From Chelativorans xinjiangensis (GTDB taxonomy: Bacteria; Pseudomonadota; Alphaproteobacteria; Rhizobiales; Rhizobiaceae), in contig NZ_WQNH01000004.1 in assembly GCF_009812055.1 (NCBI RefSeq), positions 150,447-214,446 of the forward strand: a stretch of DNA of 64,000 nt, given 5' to 3'. Under the pieces are notes generated by a model, which saw only the letters and a list, made by a program, of their open reading frames with translations, was not told the DNA's origin and did not search any database. Positions 28,304 through 37,819 of the stretch are shown in pieces. The translations under genes were made by a program, and so were the position numbers. The first letter of the stretch is position 1. Every line of letters begins with the position of its first letter.

Positions 28304-30609
28304 CATCGTCTCCTGGCCTTTGGCGGACGCTGGGCCGCGCGCCTGGCAGTCCTTGTCGTGCCGCGCTTCGCCTTGTGCAGCGACTTCGAGGAGCCGGGAA
28401 GGTGCTCGGGCTCGCTGATCATTTCGAAGCGCATGGTGCCGGCCAAGGGTGCCACCTCGACAAGGCGGACGTCGACGCCGTCGCCGAGCTGGTATCCTCG
28501 TCCGCTTCTCTGGCCGACCAGCGCATGGCGTGGCTCGTCGTAGATATAGTAGTCATCGCCGAGAGACGAGACCGGAATGAAACCGTCGGCGCCGTATTCG
28601 GGCAGGAGCACGAAGATGCCGGCCTTGGTCACGCCGGAGATGCGGGCGGAGAACGCCTCGTCGATGCGATGGGCCAGGTGCTCGGCCACGAGCCGGTCCA
28701 CCGTCTCGCGCTCGGCCGCCATGGCGCGTCGCTCGGTGGCCGAGATGAGGGCTGAAACCTCCTCCAGGCGCGCCTCGTCCTCCGGCCGCAAACCATCCGC
28801 GCCGAAGCCCTTGGCCGCGATCAGCGCCCGGTGAACGATCAGGTCGGCATAGCGCCGGATGGGCGAGGTGAAATGTGCGTAGCGGCGCAGATTCAAGCCG
28901 AAATGGCCAATGTTTTCCGGGGTGTAGATGGCCTGGCTCTGGCTGCGCAGAACCACCTCGTTGACCAGTTGCTCCTGCTCGGTGCCCTCCACGCGGGCAA
29001 GGATGTTGTTGAATTGAGCGGGCCGCAACGCCGCGCCGCGCGCCAGCGACATGCCGAGAGAGGCAAGGAACTCCCGCAAGGATTCCTGCTTGGCGAGCGA
29101 GGGCTCGTCGTGAACGCGGTAGACGAGCGACTGACGGGCCGCCTCGAGCGTCTCGGCGGCGGCCACGTTGGCCTGGATCATGAACTCCTCGATGAGCTTG
29201 TGTGCATCGAGGCGCGGCGGCACTATGACGCGGTCGACCGTGCCGTCGGGCTTGAGGAGGATCTTGCGTTCAGGCAGGTCGAGCTCCAGCGGCTCGCGCG
29301 CCGAGCGCCCGCGCTTGAGGATGGCGTAGGCGCCCCACAGAGGGCGCAGAACCGTATCGAGAAGGGGGCCCGTCTTGTCGTCCGGCTGGCCGTCGATCGC
29401 CGCCTGCGTTTGGCTGTAGGAGAGACGGGCGGCGGAGCGCATGATAACCCGGTGGAAGCTGTGGCCGATCTTGCGGCCGTCGGACGCAAAGCGCATGCGC
29501 ACGGCAAGCGCCGGCCGCGCTTCGCCTTCGCGCAGCGAGCACAGGTCGTTGGAGATGCGCTCGGGCAGCATGGGCACGACGCGGTCGGGGAAATAGACCG
29601 AGTTGCCGCGCCTCAAGGCCTCGCGGTCGAGGGCGGAGCCCGGCCGCACATAGTGCGCCACGTCGGCGATGGCGACAGTGACGATCGCGCCGCCGCGGTT
29701 CTTCTCGTCCGGGTCGGGTTCGGCGAAGACGGCATCGTCATGGTCCTTGGCGTCGGCCGGATCGATGGTGACGAGCGGCAGCTTGCGCCAGTCCTCGCGG
29801 CCCTTGGTCGTAGCAGGCTCGGCGGCTTCGGCCTCTTCCAGCACGCTGTCGGGGAAGATGTGCGGGATTTCGTGGGCATGGATGGCGATGAGCGACACGG
29901 CCTTTTCGGTGGCGATCGAGCCCACCACCTCCAGCACCTTGGCCTTCGGCAGTCCGTAGCGGCCGCGCGTGACCGGTTCCACCTCGACGAGGTCGCCGTG
30001 TTTGGCGCCCTTGCGAAAGTCCTCGTCCACCAGAAGTTCCGGCTGTCGCCGCTCCACCGGCTCGATGCGCAGGGAACCGTCGGGGAGTTCGCGGAAGACG
30101 CCGAGCACGGCGCGCCGGCGCTTCTCGAACACCTTCATCACACGGCCGGTATAGGCCGGCCCGGTCTCGTCCTCGGTGGGAAAGACGCGGGCAAGCACCC
30201 GGTCGCCGATGCCGGCTGCTGCGGTCCTGGCGCCCTTCTGGGCGCGGATGGCGACGAGGGGCGCCGGTCCTTCGTGCTCCTCGTCGGGCTCGGCTGGGCG
30301 GGCGAGGAGGCCGCCTTCGGCGTCGCGCGAGAAGATGTCGAGCACGACCACGTGGGGCAGGGCGCCGGGACGCAGGATCTTCTTGCGCCGCTTTTTCACC
30401 AGTCCCTCGTCCTGCAGCCCGCGCAGCATGTCCTTCAGCCAGATACGGTCGCCGCCCTTGATGTTGAAGGCCTTGGCGATCTCGCGTTTTCCCGAGCGGT
30501 CGGGATTTTCGGTGATGAAGCGCAGGACCTCCTCGCGCGACGGCAGGTGCGCATTGCCGCTCTCCACCTTGGCGGCCGTCTTGCCTCGCCGTGAGGTCCC
30601 GCGTGCCAA
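28303..30609 (-). CDS. rnr: Ribonuclease R
   Basis: Processive 3'-to-5' exoribonuclease of the RNB family, 768 residues, important for structured RNA decay and quality control. After an N-terminal winged-helix region (FITENPDRSGKREIAKAFNI) come the cold-shock domains, the catalytic RNB domain with LVTIDPADAKDHDDAVFAE (metal-binding Asp residues) and YVRPGSALDREALRRGNSVYFPDRVVPMLPE, and a C-terminal S1 domain (FSARISGVTKAGIFVLLPEYGADGFI). A basic tail KAKRGTTRTARRAAQRPPKARRR ends it. The start is TTG at 30609 with GGAG upstream; no ATG lies near. It begins four bases after topA ends and overlaps DUF983, so it is part of that operon. Confidence 0.95.
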   Translation of the reverse strand: MARGTSRRGKTAAKVESGNAHLPSREEVLRFITENPDRSGKREIAKAFNIKGGDRIWLKDMLRGLQDEGLVKKRRKKILRPGALPHVVVLDIFSRDAEGGLLARPAEPDEEHEGPAPLVAIRAQKGARTAAAGIGDRVLARVFPTEDETGPAYTGRVMKVFEKRRRAVLGVFRELPDGSLRIEPVERRQPELLVDEDFRKGAKHGDLVEVEPVTRGRYGLPKAKVLEVVGSIATEKAVSLIAIHAHEIPHIFPDSVLEEAEAAEPATTKGREDWRKLPLVTIDPADAKDHDDAVFAEPDPDEKNRGGAIVTVAIADVAHYVRPGSALDREALRRGNSVYFPDRVVPMLPERISNDLCSLREGEARPALAVRMRFASDGRKIGHSFHRVIMRSAARLSYSQTQAAIDGQPDDKTGPLLDTVLRPLWGAYAILKRGRSAREPLELDLPERKILLKPDGTVDRVIVPPRLDAHKLIEEFMIQANVAAAETLEAARQSLVYRVHDEPSLAKQESLREFLASLGMSLARGAALRPAQFNNILARVEGTEQEQLVNEVVLRSQSQAIYTPENIGHFGLNLRRYAHFTSPIRRYADLIVHRALIAAKGFGADGLRPEDEARLEEVSALISATERRAMAAERETVDRLVAEHLAHRIDEAFSARISGVTKAGIFVLLPEYGADGFIPVSSLGDDYYIYDEPRHALVGQRSGRGYQLGDGVDVRLVEVAPLAGTMRFEMISEPEHLPGSSKSLHKAKRGTTRTARRAAQRPPKARRR

Positions 30610-30613
30610 CCGA

Positions 30614-33160
30614 TCAGCTCCGGCCCTTGCGGCCTGCCGGTTTCTTGCCGCCCTTGCCTGCCTTGGCGGCGATCAGTTCCAGTGCTTCTTCCTTGGTGAC
30701 GGACATGGGATCCTTCCCCTTGGGCAGGGTGGCATTGACCTTGCCGAAATTGACATAGGGCCCGTAGCGGCCATCGCGCACGGTGATGATGCCGCCGCCG
30801 TCGGGATGTTCCCCGAGGTCCTTGAGGGCCGCCGGCGTGGCGCGCCCGTTGCCTTTCGCCTTCTTCTCCGCGAGGAGCGAGACGGCACGGTTGAGGCCGA
30901 CGGAGAAGACCTCCTCCACCGACTCCAGATTGGCGTAGGTGCCGTCATGCAGGAGGAAGGGACCGTAGCGGCCGATGCCGGCCGAGATCATCTTGCCGGT
31001 CTCGGGGTGCGGGCCGACGTCGCGCGGCAGCGAAAGCAGCGCCAGGGCGCGCTCGTGGTCGAGGCTTTCGGGCGTCCAGCCCTTGGGCAGGCTCGCGCGC
31101 TTGGCCTCCTTGCCCTCGCCACGCTGCACGTAAGGCCCGAAGCGGCCGGATCGCAGCGTGATCTCCTCGCCCGTATAGGGGTCGTTGCCCAGCACCTTGT
31201 TGCCGTCCATGCCGGCTTCCGCGCCGCCGTTCTCGCCATTCTCGCCGAGCTGGCGCGTATAGTCGCACTCGGGATAGTTGGAGCAGCCGACGAAGGCGCC
31301 ATAGCGGCCGAGCTTCAGGGACAATTTGCCGGCACCGCATTTGGGGCACAGGCGCGGGTCGCCGCCGTCCTCGCGCGGCGGGAAGACCAGCGGGGCCAGT
31401 TCCTCGTTGAGCGCGTCGAGCACGTCGGTCACGCGCAACTCCTTGATATCGCCGACGGCGCGGGAGAAGTCCTGCCAGAAATCGCGCAGCACCTCCTTCC
31501 AGGAAAGCTTGCCATCGGAAATCTCGTCGAGCTTTTCCTCAAGGTCGGCGGTGAAGTCGTATTCGACGTAGCGCCGGAAAAAGTTCTCCAGGAAGGCGGT
31601 GACGATGCGGCCCTTGGCCTGCGGCACCAGCCGGCGCTTGTCGATCGTCACATAATCGCGGTCTTCCAGGGTCTTGAGCGTGGCGGCGTAGGTCGACGGG
31701 CGGCCGATGCCGAGTTCCTCCATCTTCTTGATGAGGGAAGCTTCCGAATAGCGCGGCGGCGGCTCCGTCGTGTGCTTGGTGACGTCGATCTTGTTGCGCT
31801 GCAGCACCTCGCCGGAATTGATCTCCGGCAGGCGGCGGTTCTCCTCGTCCTCCTTGTCGTCCTCCTTGACTTCTGAATAAGCGGCAAGGAAGCCGTCGAA
31901 GCGGACGACGGAGCCGACAGCGCGCAGGCCGGCCGAGCGACCATCGCCCTTCGCCTCGATCTCCACGGTCGTACGCTCGATCTCGGCTGCCTGCATCTGG
32001 CTGGCGATGGCGCGCTTCCAGACCATCTCGTAGAGGCGCGCCTGGTCGGCATCGACATATTTGCGGACCTGGTCGGGCGTGCGCGAGAAGTCGGTGGGGC
32101 GGATGGCCTCGTGCGCTTCCTGCGCGTTCTTGGCCTTCACGGAGTAGAACCGCGGCTTCTCCGGCAGGTAGCGCTCGCCGAAGGTCTTGCCGACGGCGGC
32201 ACGCGCCTGGTCCAGCGCCTCGGGTGCCATCTGCACGCCGTCGGTTCGCATATAGGTGATGAGGCCGGTGGTCTCGCCGCCGATATCCACGCCCTCGTAG
32301 AGGCGCTGGGCCACCTGCATGGTGCGCGAGGCGGAAAAGCCGAGCTGCGAGGAAGCGGCCTGCTGCAGGGTCGAGGTGGTGAAGGGCGGGCCGGGATTGC
32401 GGCGCGTCGGTTTGGCCTCGACGGAGAGCACCTTGTAGGAAGCGCCGTCCAGCATGGCCTTGATGCCGTCGGCTTCCTCCTGGCTCTTGATGTCGAGTTT
32501 CTGCAGCTTCTTGCCGTCGAGAACCGTCAGCCGCGCCTCGAAGGTCTCCTTGCGCGGCGTGTCGAGAGCAGCGGCGATCTGCCAGTAGTCTTCACGGATG
32601 AAGCGCTCGATCTCGGCCTCGCGGTCGCAGACGAGCCTGAGCGCGACGGATTGGACGCGGCCGGCCGAGCGGGCGCCGGGCAATTTGCGCCACAAGACGG
32701 GCGACAGCGTGAAGCCGACGAGATAGTCGAGCGCGCGGCGCGCCAGATAGGCGTCCACCAGCGAGGCGTCCACCTCGCGCGGTTCGGCCATGGCGTCGAG
32801 AACGGCCTTCTTGGTGATGGCGTTGAAGACGACGCGGCGCACGGGTTTGTCCTTGAGCGCCCGCTTCTGGCGCAGCACCTCGAGAACGTGCCAGGAGATC
32901 GCTTCGCCCTCGCGATCGGGGTCGGTGGCAAGAACCAGGCCATCGGCGTCCTTCATCGCCTTGGCGATGTCGGAGAGGCGCTTCGCGGACGGGCTGTCGA
33001 CAGCCCAGGACATGGCGAAGTCCTCGTCCGGGCGTACCGAGCCGTCCTTGGCGGGCAGGTCGCGCACATGGCCGAAGGAGGCCAGGACCTTAAAATCCTT
33101 ACCCAAGTATTTGTTGATTGTTTTCGCCTTGGCCGGCGACTCGACGATGACGACATCCAT
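30614..33160 (-). CDS. topA: DNA topoisomerase I
   Basis: Type IA topoisomerase that relaxes negative supercoils, 848 residues. The Toprim domain starts VVIVESPAKAKTINKYLG and contains ATDPDREGEAISWH. PGARSAGRVQSVALRLVCDRE is the conserved central block, and the active site Tyr303 lies in GLITYMRTDG. One C4 zinc ribbon, CPKCGAGKLSLKLGRYGAFVGC, is followed by three Topo_C_Rpt-like segments (for example SGRFGPYVQRGEGKEAKRASLP, IGRYGPFLLHDGTYANL, DGRYGPYVNFGKVNATLP). The basic C-terminus GGKKPAGRKGRS is typical. It is placed after dprA, separated by 494 bp that contain a small antisense gene, and before rnr. Confidence 0.97.
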   Translation of the reverse strand: MDVVIVESPAKAKTINKYLGKDFKVLASFGHVRDLPAKDGSVRPDEDFAMSWAVDSPSAKRLSDIAKAMKDADGLVLATDPDREGEAISWHVLEVLRQKRALKDKPVRRVVFNAITKKAVLDAMAEPREVDASLVDAYLARRALDYLVGFTLSPVLWRKLPGARSAGRVQSVALRLVCDREAEIERFIREDYWQIAAALDTPRKETFEARLTVLDGKKLQKLDIKSQEEADGIKAMLDGASYKVLSVEAKPTRRNPGPPFTTSTLQQAASSQLGFSASRTMQVAQRLYEGVDIGGETTGLITYMRTDGVQMAPEALDQARAAVGKTFGERYLPEKPRFYSVKAKNAQEAHEAIRPTDFSRTPDQVRKYVDADQARLYEMVWKRAIASQMQAAEIERTTVEIEAKGDGRSAGLRAVGSVVRFDGFLAAYSEVKEDDKEDEENRRLPEINSGEVLQRNKIDVTKHTTEPPPRYSEASLIKKMEELGIGRPSTYAATLKTLEDRDYVTIDKRRLVPQAKGRIVTAFLENFFRRYVEYDFTADLEEKLDEISDGKLSWKEVLRDFWQDFSRAVGDIKELRVTDVLDALNEELAPLVFPPREDGGDPRLCPKCGAGKLSLKLGRYGAFVGCSNYPECDYTRQLGENGENGGAEAGMDGNKVLGNDPYTGEEITLRSGRFGPYVQRGEGKEAKRASLPKGWTPESLDHERALALLSLPRDVGPHPETGKMISAGIGRYGPFLLHDGTYANLESVEEVFSVGLNRAVSLLAEKKAKGNGRATPAALKDLGEHPDGGGIITVRDGRYGPYVNFGKVNATLPKGKDPMSVTKEEALELIAAKAGKGGKKPAGRKGRS

Positions 33161-33462
33161 AGACGGGTGTTACCTTGTTCGGCACCAACGCGGTGCCGTT
33201 ATTGCGTTTCCAAGCCTCACAGGCCCGGCCAGCACGTGACATGGCCGCGCTTTCCTCTGCGGTCAAGGCCCCAATCGCATTTCACGCTGTTGGCAGGATA
33301 TGCAACTCCTGGGTGCGGTGCGGCGCTTTTTCATTTATTTGTATATATGCTTTCTTCCATGGACAAAGGGCATCGGGGAAGCGAACGGCACCTATGCAAG
33401 GGTGAAAATGGGGCGGACAGGAGGGCGATACCAGGGGCAAGAGGCGAGGGGAGTATGGCCGG
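33161..33462. other. Intergenic region upstream of topA
   Basis: A 302-bp gap with no convincing gene. It should hold the topA promoter (minus strand) and the promoter of the small plus-strand gene at 33463. An AT-rich stretch with TTTATTTGTATATATG at 33335-33349 is the best -10-like candidate for the latter; no matching -35 is evident. No repeat copies are seen. Confidence 0.4.
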
Positions 33463-33693
33463 ATGGCCGAGATATCGTTTGGACGGCAACGCAATGAGAC
33501 TTTGGATTACATACAGGCAATGCTCGGTCAGCTTTCGCTGATGGCAAGGGGGGAGGGCTGCGACATGCTCACCTACCTGATCGAGATGGCCTATGTGGAG
33601 GTTAGCGATATCCTCCGCGGCCAGCGTCCGCCCCATATCCAGTCGGAGGAGGCCTCACAGGCCACCCATGAGCAGCGAAACGCTTCCACCTGA
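33463..33693 (+). CDS. Small conserved-looking hypothetical protein
   Basis: A 76-residue soluble protein. ETLDYIQAMLGQLSLMARGEGCDMLTYLIEMAYVEVSDILRGQ is a well-formed helical segment that resembles short hypothetical proteins I associate with rhizobia, where the same LGQL ... MLxYLIEMAYVE pattern occurs. No enzymatic motif, signal peptide or membrane helix is present. ATG at 33463 has GGAG about ten bases upstream. The gene runs opposite to its neighbours and its last 39 bp overlap the 3' end of dprA tail to tail. It lies inside the dprA-topA gap, so its transcript could be antisense to the read-through dprA message. Confidence 0.6.
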   Translation: MAEISFGRQRNETLDYIQAMLGQLSLMARGEGCDMLTYLIEMAYVEVSDILRGQRPPHIQSEEASQATHEQRNAST

Positions 33694-34779
33694 GTGCCGC
33701 TCCAGCCGGCCCGCGAGGTCGAGCTCCAGCAGAATCAGGGATACCTGTGCCGGGTGAAGCCTTGTGTGACGGATGATCTCGTCGATGCCGACGGGCGTCG
33801 GGCCGAGCGCCTCCAGCACGCGGGCGCGCTCGTCGTCGCCCGGCGGTGGAGCGGCGAGCGAATCCGACGGCTCCTCCATCTCGCGCTCCGGCGGCGCTTG
33901 GCCGAGGAGCGGAGCGATGGCCTCGAGAATGTCGTCCGCGCCGGTCGTCAGGATGGCGCCATCCTTGAGGAGCCTGTTGGTGCCTGCCGCGCGCGGGTCG
34001 AGGGGCGAACCGGGTATGGCGAAGACGAGCCGCCCCATCTCGTTGGCCAGCCGGGCGCTGATGAGCGAGCCGGAGCGACCGGCCGCCTCGACCACCACGA
34101 GCCCGTAGGCCATTCCGGCGACGATGCGGTTGCGGCGCGGAAAGTCCCTGGCGCGCGGCGTCCAGCCGAAGGGCATTTCCGAAAGCACCACGCCGCGCTC
34201 GGCGATCTCGGCGAACAGCGCGTCGTTCTCCGGCGGATAGGGCCGGTCGAGCCCGCCTGCCATTGCCGCCGCGGTGCCGGTTTCAATGCTGCCCCTGTGG
34301 GCGGCGGCGTCGATGCCACGCGCCAGACCGGAGGCGACAAGGTAACCTTGACGCCCAAGCTCCACGGCGAGGCGCTGCGCCAGCTTGACACCGGCGAGCG
34401 AGGCGTTGCGCGCCCCGACGATGGCGATGGTCGGCGCGCGCAGAAGGTCGAGCCGGCCTTTTGCGGCGATCAGTGGCGGCGGATTGTCGGCGCGCGCCAA
34501 AAGCGGTGGATAGTGCGCCTCCCCGATGGCGACGAAACGGGCATCCATCCGACGCGCGGCGTCCAGCTCCGCGTCGATTTCCGCCTCGGACGGGATTCTG
34601 ATCCGCTGGGCGCCGCCCTTGTGGGCAAGCTCCGGGAGCTCGGCGAGGGCAGCCTCGGCCGAGCCGAAGCGGTTTATGAGGTCGCGGAAGGTGGCGGGGC
34701 CGACGTTTTCCGTACGGATGAGGCGCAACCAGGCGCGGCGCTGACGGTCGTCGAGCCGGCGTTCGGCGCCGGCGCTCAA
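33655..34779 (-). CDS. dprA: DNA-processing protein DprA
   Basis: DprA/Smf-type protein that loads RecA on single-stranded DNA during uptake and recombination, 374 residues. After the N-terminal helical domain ([32 protein letters not shown]) comes the Rossmann-like core: [62 protein letters not shown] and [35 protein letters not shown]-terminal winged-helix-like segment ([35 protein letters not shown]) completes it. The start is TTG at 34779, forming a TTGA overlap with the plsY stop; the in-frame extension further upstream is in plsY. The 3' end overlaps a small gene on the other strand. Confidence 0.93.
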   Translation of the reverse strand: MSAGAERRLDDRQRRAWLRLIRTENVGPATFRDLINRFGSAEAALAELPELAHKGGAQRIRIPSEAEIDAELDAARRMDARFVAIGEAHYPPLLARADNPPPLIAAKGRLDLLRAPTIAIVGARNASLAGVKLAQRLAVELGRQGYLVASGLARGIDAAAHRGSIETGTAAAMAGGLDRPYPPENDALFAEIAERGVVLSEMPFGWTPRARDFPRRNRIVAGMAYGLVVVEAAGRSGSLISARLANEMGRLVFAIPGSPLDPRAAGTNRLLKDGAILTTGADDILEAIAPLLGQAPPEREMEEPSDSLAAPPPGDDERARVLEALGPTPVGIDEIIRHTRLHPAQVSLILLELDLAGRLERHSGGSVSLLMGGL

Positions 34780-35390
34780 CCCTCCGCCCCGATGCGCGAC
34801 TCGCGACCCTGAAGAAGGCGGATGATGTTGGCCCGGTGCTTGAGAAAGACCAGCAGGCTGAGGACGACGAACAACTGAGCCGGCTGGACAAGCCCGAGGA
34901 GATAAAGCGCGACGGGAACGCACACCGCCGCCACGAGGGCGGCAAGCGAGGAATAGCGCGTGATAAAGGCAACCGCGAGCCAGGCGGCGGCGAACACGGC
35001 CGCACCTTGCCATGCAAGGGCCGCAAGAACGCCGAGATATGTCGCCACGCCCTTGCCGCCCTTGAAGCCGAGCCAGACCGGGAAGAGATGGCCGATGAAG
35101 GCGCCGAAGCCGGCGACGAGCGCATAGTCCAGGCCGTAGGTACGGGCCAGTAGCACGGCGGCGGTGCCCTTCAGCGCATCGAGAGCCAAGGTGAGCGCCG
35201 CCAGCCCCTTGTGTCCCGTGCGCAGCACATTCGTCGCGCCGATGTTGCCGGAGCCGATGTTGCGCACGTCGCCCAGCCCCGCCATGCGCGTGATGAGAAG
35301 GCCGAAGGGTATGGAACCGAGAAGATAGCCGACGCCAAGCGCGGCGAGCAGATAGGGCAAGGCTGTCTGCCAGTCTGTCGGATCCGGCAT
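34776..35390 (-). CDS. plsY: Glycerol-3-phosphate acyltransferase PlsY
   Basis: Membrane acyltransferase that transfers the acyl group from acyl-phosphate to glycerol-3-phosphate, the first step in phospholipid synthesis. It has 204 residues with about five membrane helices. Family motifs are [45 protein letters not shown] (the G-x-x-N-x-x-R block), and [29 protein letters not shown] at 35390 is chosen; GGGAG lies upstream and the in-frame extension overlaps the pyrC-like gene. It follows the pyrC-like gene by 20 bp and overlaps dprA, so it belongs to pyrB-pyrC'-plsY-dprA. Confidence 0.95.
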   Translation of the reverse strand: MPDPTDWQTALPYLLAALGVGYLLGSIPFGLLITRMAGLGDVRNIGSGNIGATNVLRTGHKGLAALTLALDALKGTAAVLLARTYGLDYALVAGFGAFIGHLFPVWLGFKGGKGVATYLGVLAALAWQGAAVFAAAWLAVAFITRYSSLAALVAAVCVPVALYLLGLVQPAQLFVVLSLLVFLKHRANIIRLLQGRESRIGAEG

Positions 35391-35410
35391 CTTTGTTTCT
35401 CCCGCTCCCC

Positions 35411-36697
35411 TTAAGCTGAAAACACTGTGCCGCCTGCAACCATGGTTTGCAAGACCCGGCCCTGCATGCGCGCGCCCTCGAAGGCGGTGTTTTTCGACAG
35501 CGAGCGTATATCCGCCTCGCGCACCAGCCACGGGGCGTCGAGGTCGACCAGCACGAGGTCGCCCGGCGCGCCGGGCCTCAAGGTACCGCCGGGCAGGCCG
35601 AAAAGCCGCGCCGGCGCGGTCGACAGCGCCTCGATGATGCGCAGGAGGGGCACGTCGCCGGAGTGGTAGAGCCGAAGGGCCGCGGCAAGCAGGGTTTCAA
35701 GGCCGATGGCGCCGGCCTCCGCCTCGGCGAAAGGCAGGCGCTTCGTGTCGACGTCTTGCGGATCGTGCGAGGAGACGATGACGTCCACCGTTCCCTCCTT
35801 CAGTGCCTCGACCATGGCAAGCCGGTCCTCTTCGCCGCGCAGCGGCGGCGAGAGGCGGAAGAAGGTGCGGTATTCGCCGACGTCGTTCTCGTTGAGGCAG
35901 AGATTGTTGATGTTGATGCCGGCGGTGACGGGCAGGCCGTCGTTCTTGGCGCGGCCGATAGCGGCGGCGGACATGGCGGTGGAGATTTCGGCCGCATGGT
36001 AGCGCCCGCCGGTCAGCCCCGCCAGCATCAGGTCGCGCGTGAGCGGGATGGCTTCGGCCTCGCGCGGAACACCGGGCAGTCCCAGCCAACTTGCCAGAAG
36101 GCCCTCGTTCATGACGCCGGATGAGGCAAGGCAGGGGTCCTGCGTGGAATGGGAGACGACGATGCCCATGTCGCGCGCGTAGGTCAGCGCGCGACGCATG
36201 ACGAGCGCGCTGGCGATGGTGCGGCGGCCTTCGGTCAGCGCCACCGCGCCGGCCTGGTGCAGAAGGCCGAACTCGCTCAAGTCGCTGCCGGCGAGACCCT
36301 TGGTGATGGCGGCGGCGGGGAAGACGTTGACCAGCGCCGTCTCGCGCGCCGTGCGCAGGACGAATTCGACCAGTGCCACGTCATCGATGACCGGAGACGT
36401 GTCCGGCATCATGATGAAAGAGGTGACGCCGCCCGCCGCGGCCGCCTGGCTGGCCGAGGCGATGGTCTCGCGGTGCTCGGCCCCCGGCTCGCCGACGAAG
36501 ACACGGGCGTCGACGAGGCCGGGAAGGATCGCCTTCCCGGCACAGTCGATCGTCTTGGCGCCTTCGGGCGCGCCCTGGTTCAGCGCCCCGGCACCGGCAG
36601 CGCGGATGACACCGCCTTCGACGACCACCGTTCCGGTCTCGTCCAGCCCGCGCGAGGGGTCGACGATACGGGCATTGGTGAAGACGGTTGCGCTCAT
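35411..36697 (-). CDS. Dihydroorotase-like protein, probably non-catalytic (PyrC'/PyrX)
   Basis: An amidohydrolase-fold dihydroorotase homologue, 428 residues, placed directly after pyrB. The usual metal motif PGLVD-x-HVH is replaced by [12 protein letters not shown] (residues 61-72), so both N-terminal His ligands are missing (Arg65 and Phe67 stand in their place). The late TDHAPH motif reads SSHDPQ (309-314), losing the catalytic Asp, and the segment around YHAAEISTA lacks the usual paired His. Other family parts, such as [22 protein letters not shown], persist. In several bacteria such inactive homologues bind aspartate transcarbamoylase structurally, and an active PyrC is encoded elsewhere; I expect the same here. 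It overlaps pyrB by four bases (ATGA). Confidence 0.85.
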   Translation of the reverse strand: MSATVFTNARIVDPSRGLDETGTVVVEGGVIRAAGAGALNQGAPEGAKTIDCAGKAILPGLVDARVFVGEPGAEHRETIASASQAAAAGGVTSFIMMPDTSPVIDDVALVEFVLRTARETALVNVFPAAAITKGLAGSDLSEFGLLHQAGAVALTEGRRTIASALVMRRALTYARDMGIVVSHSTQDPCLASSGVMNEGLLASWLGLPGVPREAEAIPLTRDLMLAGLTGGRYHAAEISTAMSAAAIGRAKNDGLPVTAGININNLCLNENDVGEYRTFFRLSPPLRGEEDRLAMVEALKEGTVDVIVSSHDPQDVDTKRLPFAEAEAGAIGLETLLAAALRLYHSGDVPLLRIIEALSTAPARLFGLPGGTLRPGAPGDLVLVDLDAPWLVREADIRSLSKNTAFEGARMQGRVLQTMVAGGTVFSA

Positions 36698-37656
36698 GCC
36701 CCGCCTCCCGCGTTGCGGCGCGGGTCGAGCAGGGCTTCCATCACCGCCATGCGCACGGCAACCCCCATCTCCACCTGCTCCTGGATCACGCTCTGCGGGC
36801 CGTCGGCCACTTCCGAGGCGATCTCGACGCCGCGGTTCATGGGGCCCGGATGCATGACCATCGCATCTTTCTTCGCGGCCTTGAGCTTCTGCGCGTCGAG
36901 GCCGAAGAAGCGGAAATATTCGCGCACCGAGGGCACGAAGCTGCCGGCCATGCGCTCGCGCTGCAGCCTCAGCATCATCACCACGTCGGCGCCCTTCAGC
37001 CCGTCCTCCATGGTGGTGAAAGGTTCGACGCCCATCTGCTCGACGCCCGCCGGCAGCAGCGTGGAGGGAGCGACGACGCGCACCCGCGCGCCCACGGCAT
37101 TGAGCAGAATGATGTTGGAGCGGGCAACGCGCGAGTGCACGATGTCGCCGCAGATGGCGACCGTAAGGCCGGCGAGCCGGCCTTTGGTGCGGCGGATGGT
37201 GAGGGCATCGAGAAGCGCCTGGGTGGGGTGTTCATGCGCCCCGTCGCCGGCATTGACGACGGAGCAGCCGACCTTCTGTGCCAGGAGCGCGGCCGCCCCC
37301 GCCGCCGAATGGCGGATGACGAGAATGTCGGGGCGCATGGCGTTGAGCGTGGCCGCGGTGTCGAGCAGGGTTTCGCCCTTCTTGGTCGACGAGCTCGCCA
37401 CCGACATGTTCATGACGTCGGCGCCCATCCGCTTGCCCGCCAGCTCGAAGGAGGACTGGGTACGCGTCGAGGCCTCGTAGAAGAGGTTGATCTGCGTGCG
37501 TCCTCGCAGGGTGGCGAGCTTCTTCTGCGGCTGGCGCGAAACGGCGACCGCGGCGTCGGCCCGGTCGAGCAGCATCTCGATGTCGGCGGGCGACAGGCTC
37601 TTGATGCCAAGCAGGTGGCGGTGCGGGAAGAGCGGAAAGGCCGGCGCGTCTGTCAT
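36694..37656 (-). CDS. pyrB: Aspartate carbamoyltransferase catalytic subunit
   Basis: Catalytic chain of aspartate transcarbamoylase, the first committed step of pyrimidine synthesis, 320 residues. The carbamoyl-phosphate motif is [80 protein letters not shown] and [17 protein letters not shown] follow in the standard order. ATG at 37656 begins it. It overlaps the pyrC-like gene by four bases, which points to stoichiometric production of the two chains. No regulatory pyrI subunit is nearby, as expected for this type. It heads the minus-strand run that continues with plsY and dprA. Confidence 0.96.
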   Translation of the reverse strand: MTDAPAFPLFPHRHLLGIKSLSPADIEMLLDRADAAVAVSRQPQKKLATLRGRTQINLFYEASTRTQSSFELAGKRMGADVMNMSVASSSTKKGETLLDTAATLNAMRPDILVIRHSAAGAAALLAQKVGCSVVNAGDGAHEHPTQALLDALTIRRTKGRLAGLTVAICGDIVHSRVARSNIILLNAVGARVRVVAPSTLLPAGVEQMGVEPFTTMEDGLKGADVVMMLRLQRERMAGSFVPSVREYFRFFGLDAQKLKAAKKDAMVMHPGPMNRGVEIASEVADGPQSVIQEQVEMGVAVRMAVMEALLDPRRNAGGGA

Positions 37657-37819
37657 CTCAAGGCGTTGCTATAGGCGCGCGCAGGAGTTCTCGCAAGCTG
37701 GAGAAAAGCCTGTGGGGCGTTTCACCCGATAATTTTCAATGGAAATGGAAAGGGGTTAGGCTCATATCACAAAAAATGCGGAATGATCCGCAAAGCCGGA
37801 ACGGCGAAGGAAATCTTGC

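Noticed and set aside
33300..33497. Small open frame in the topA upstream region
   Set aside because: Overlaps the better-supported frame starting at 33463 and lacks a ribosome site or any conserved pattern.
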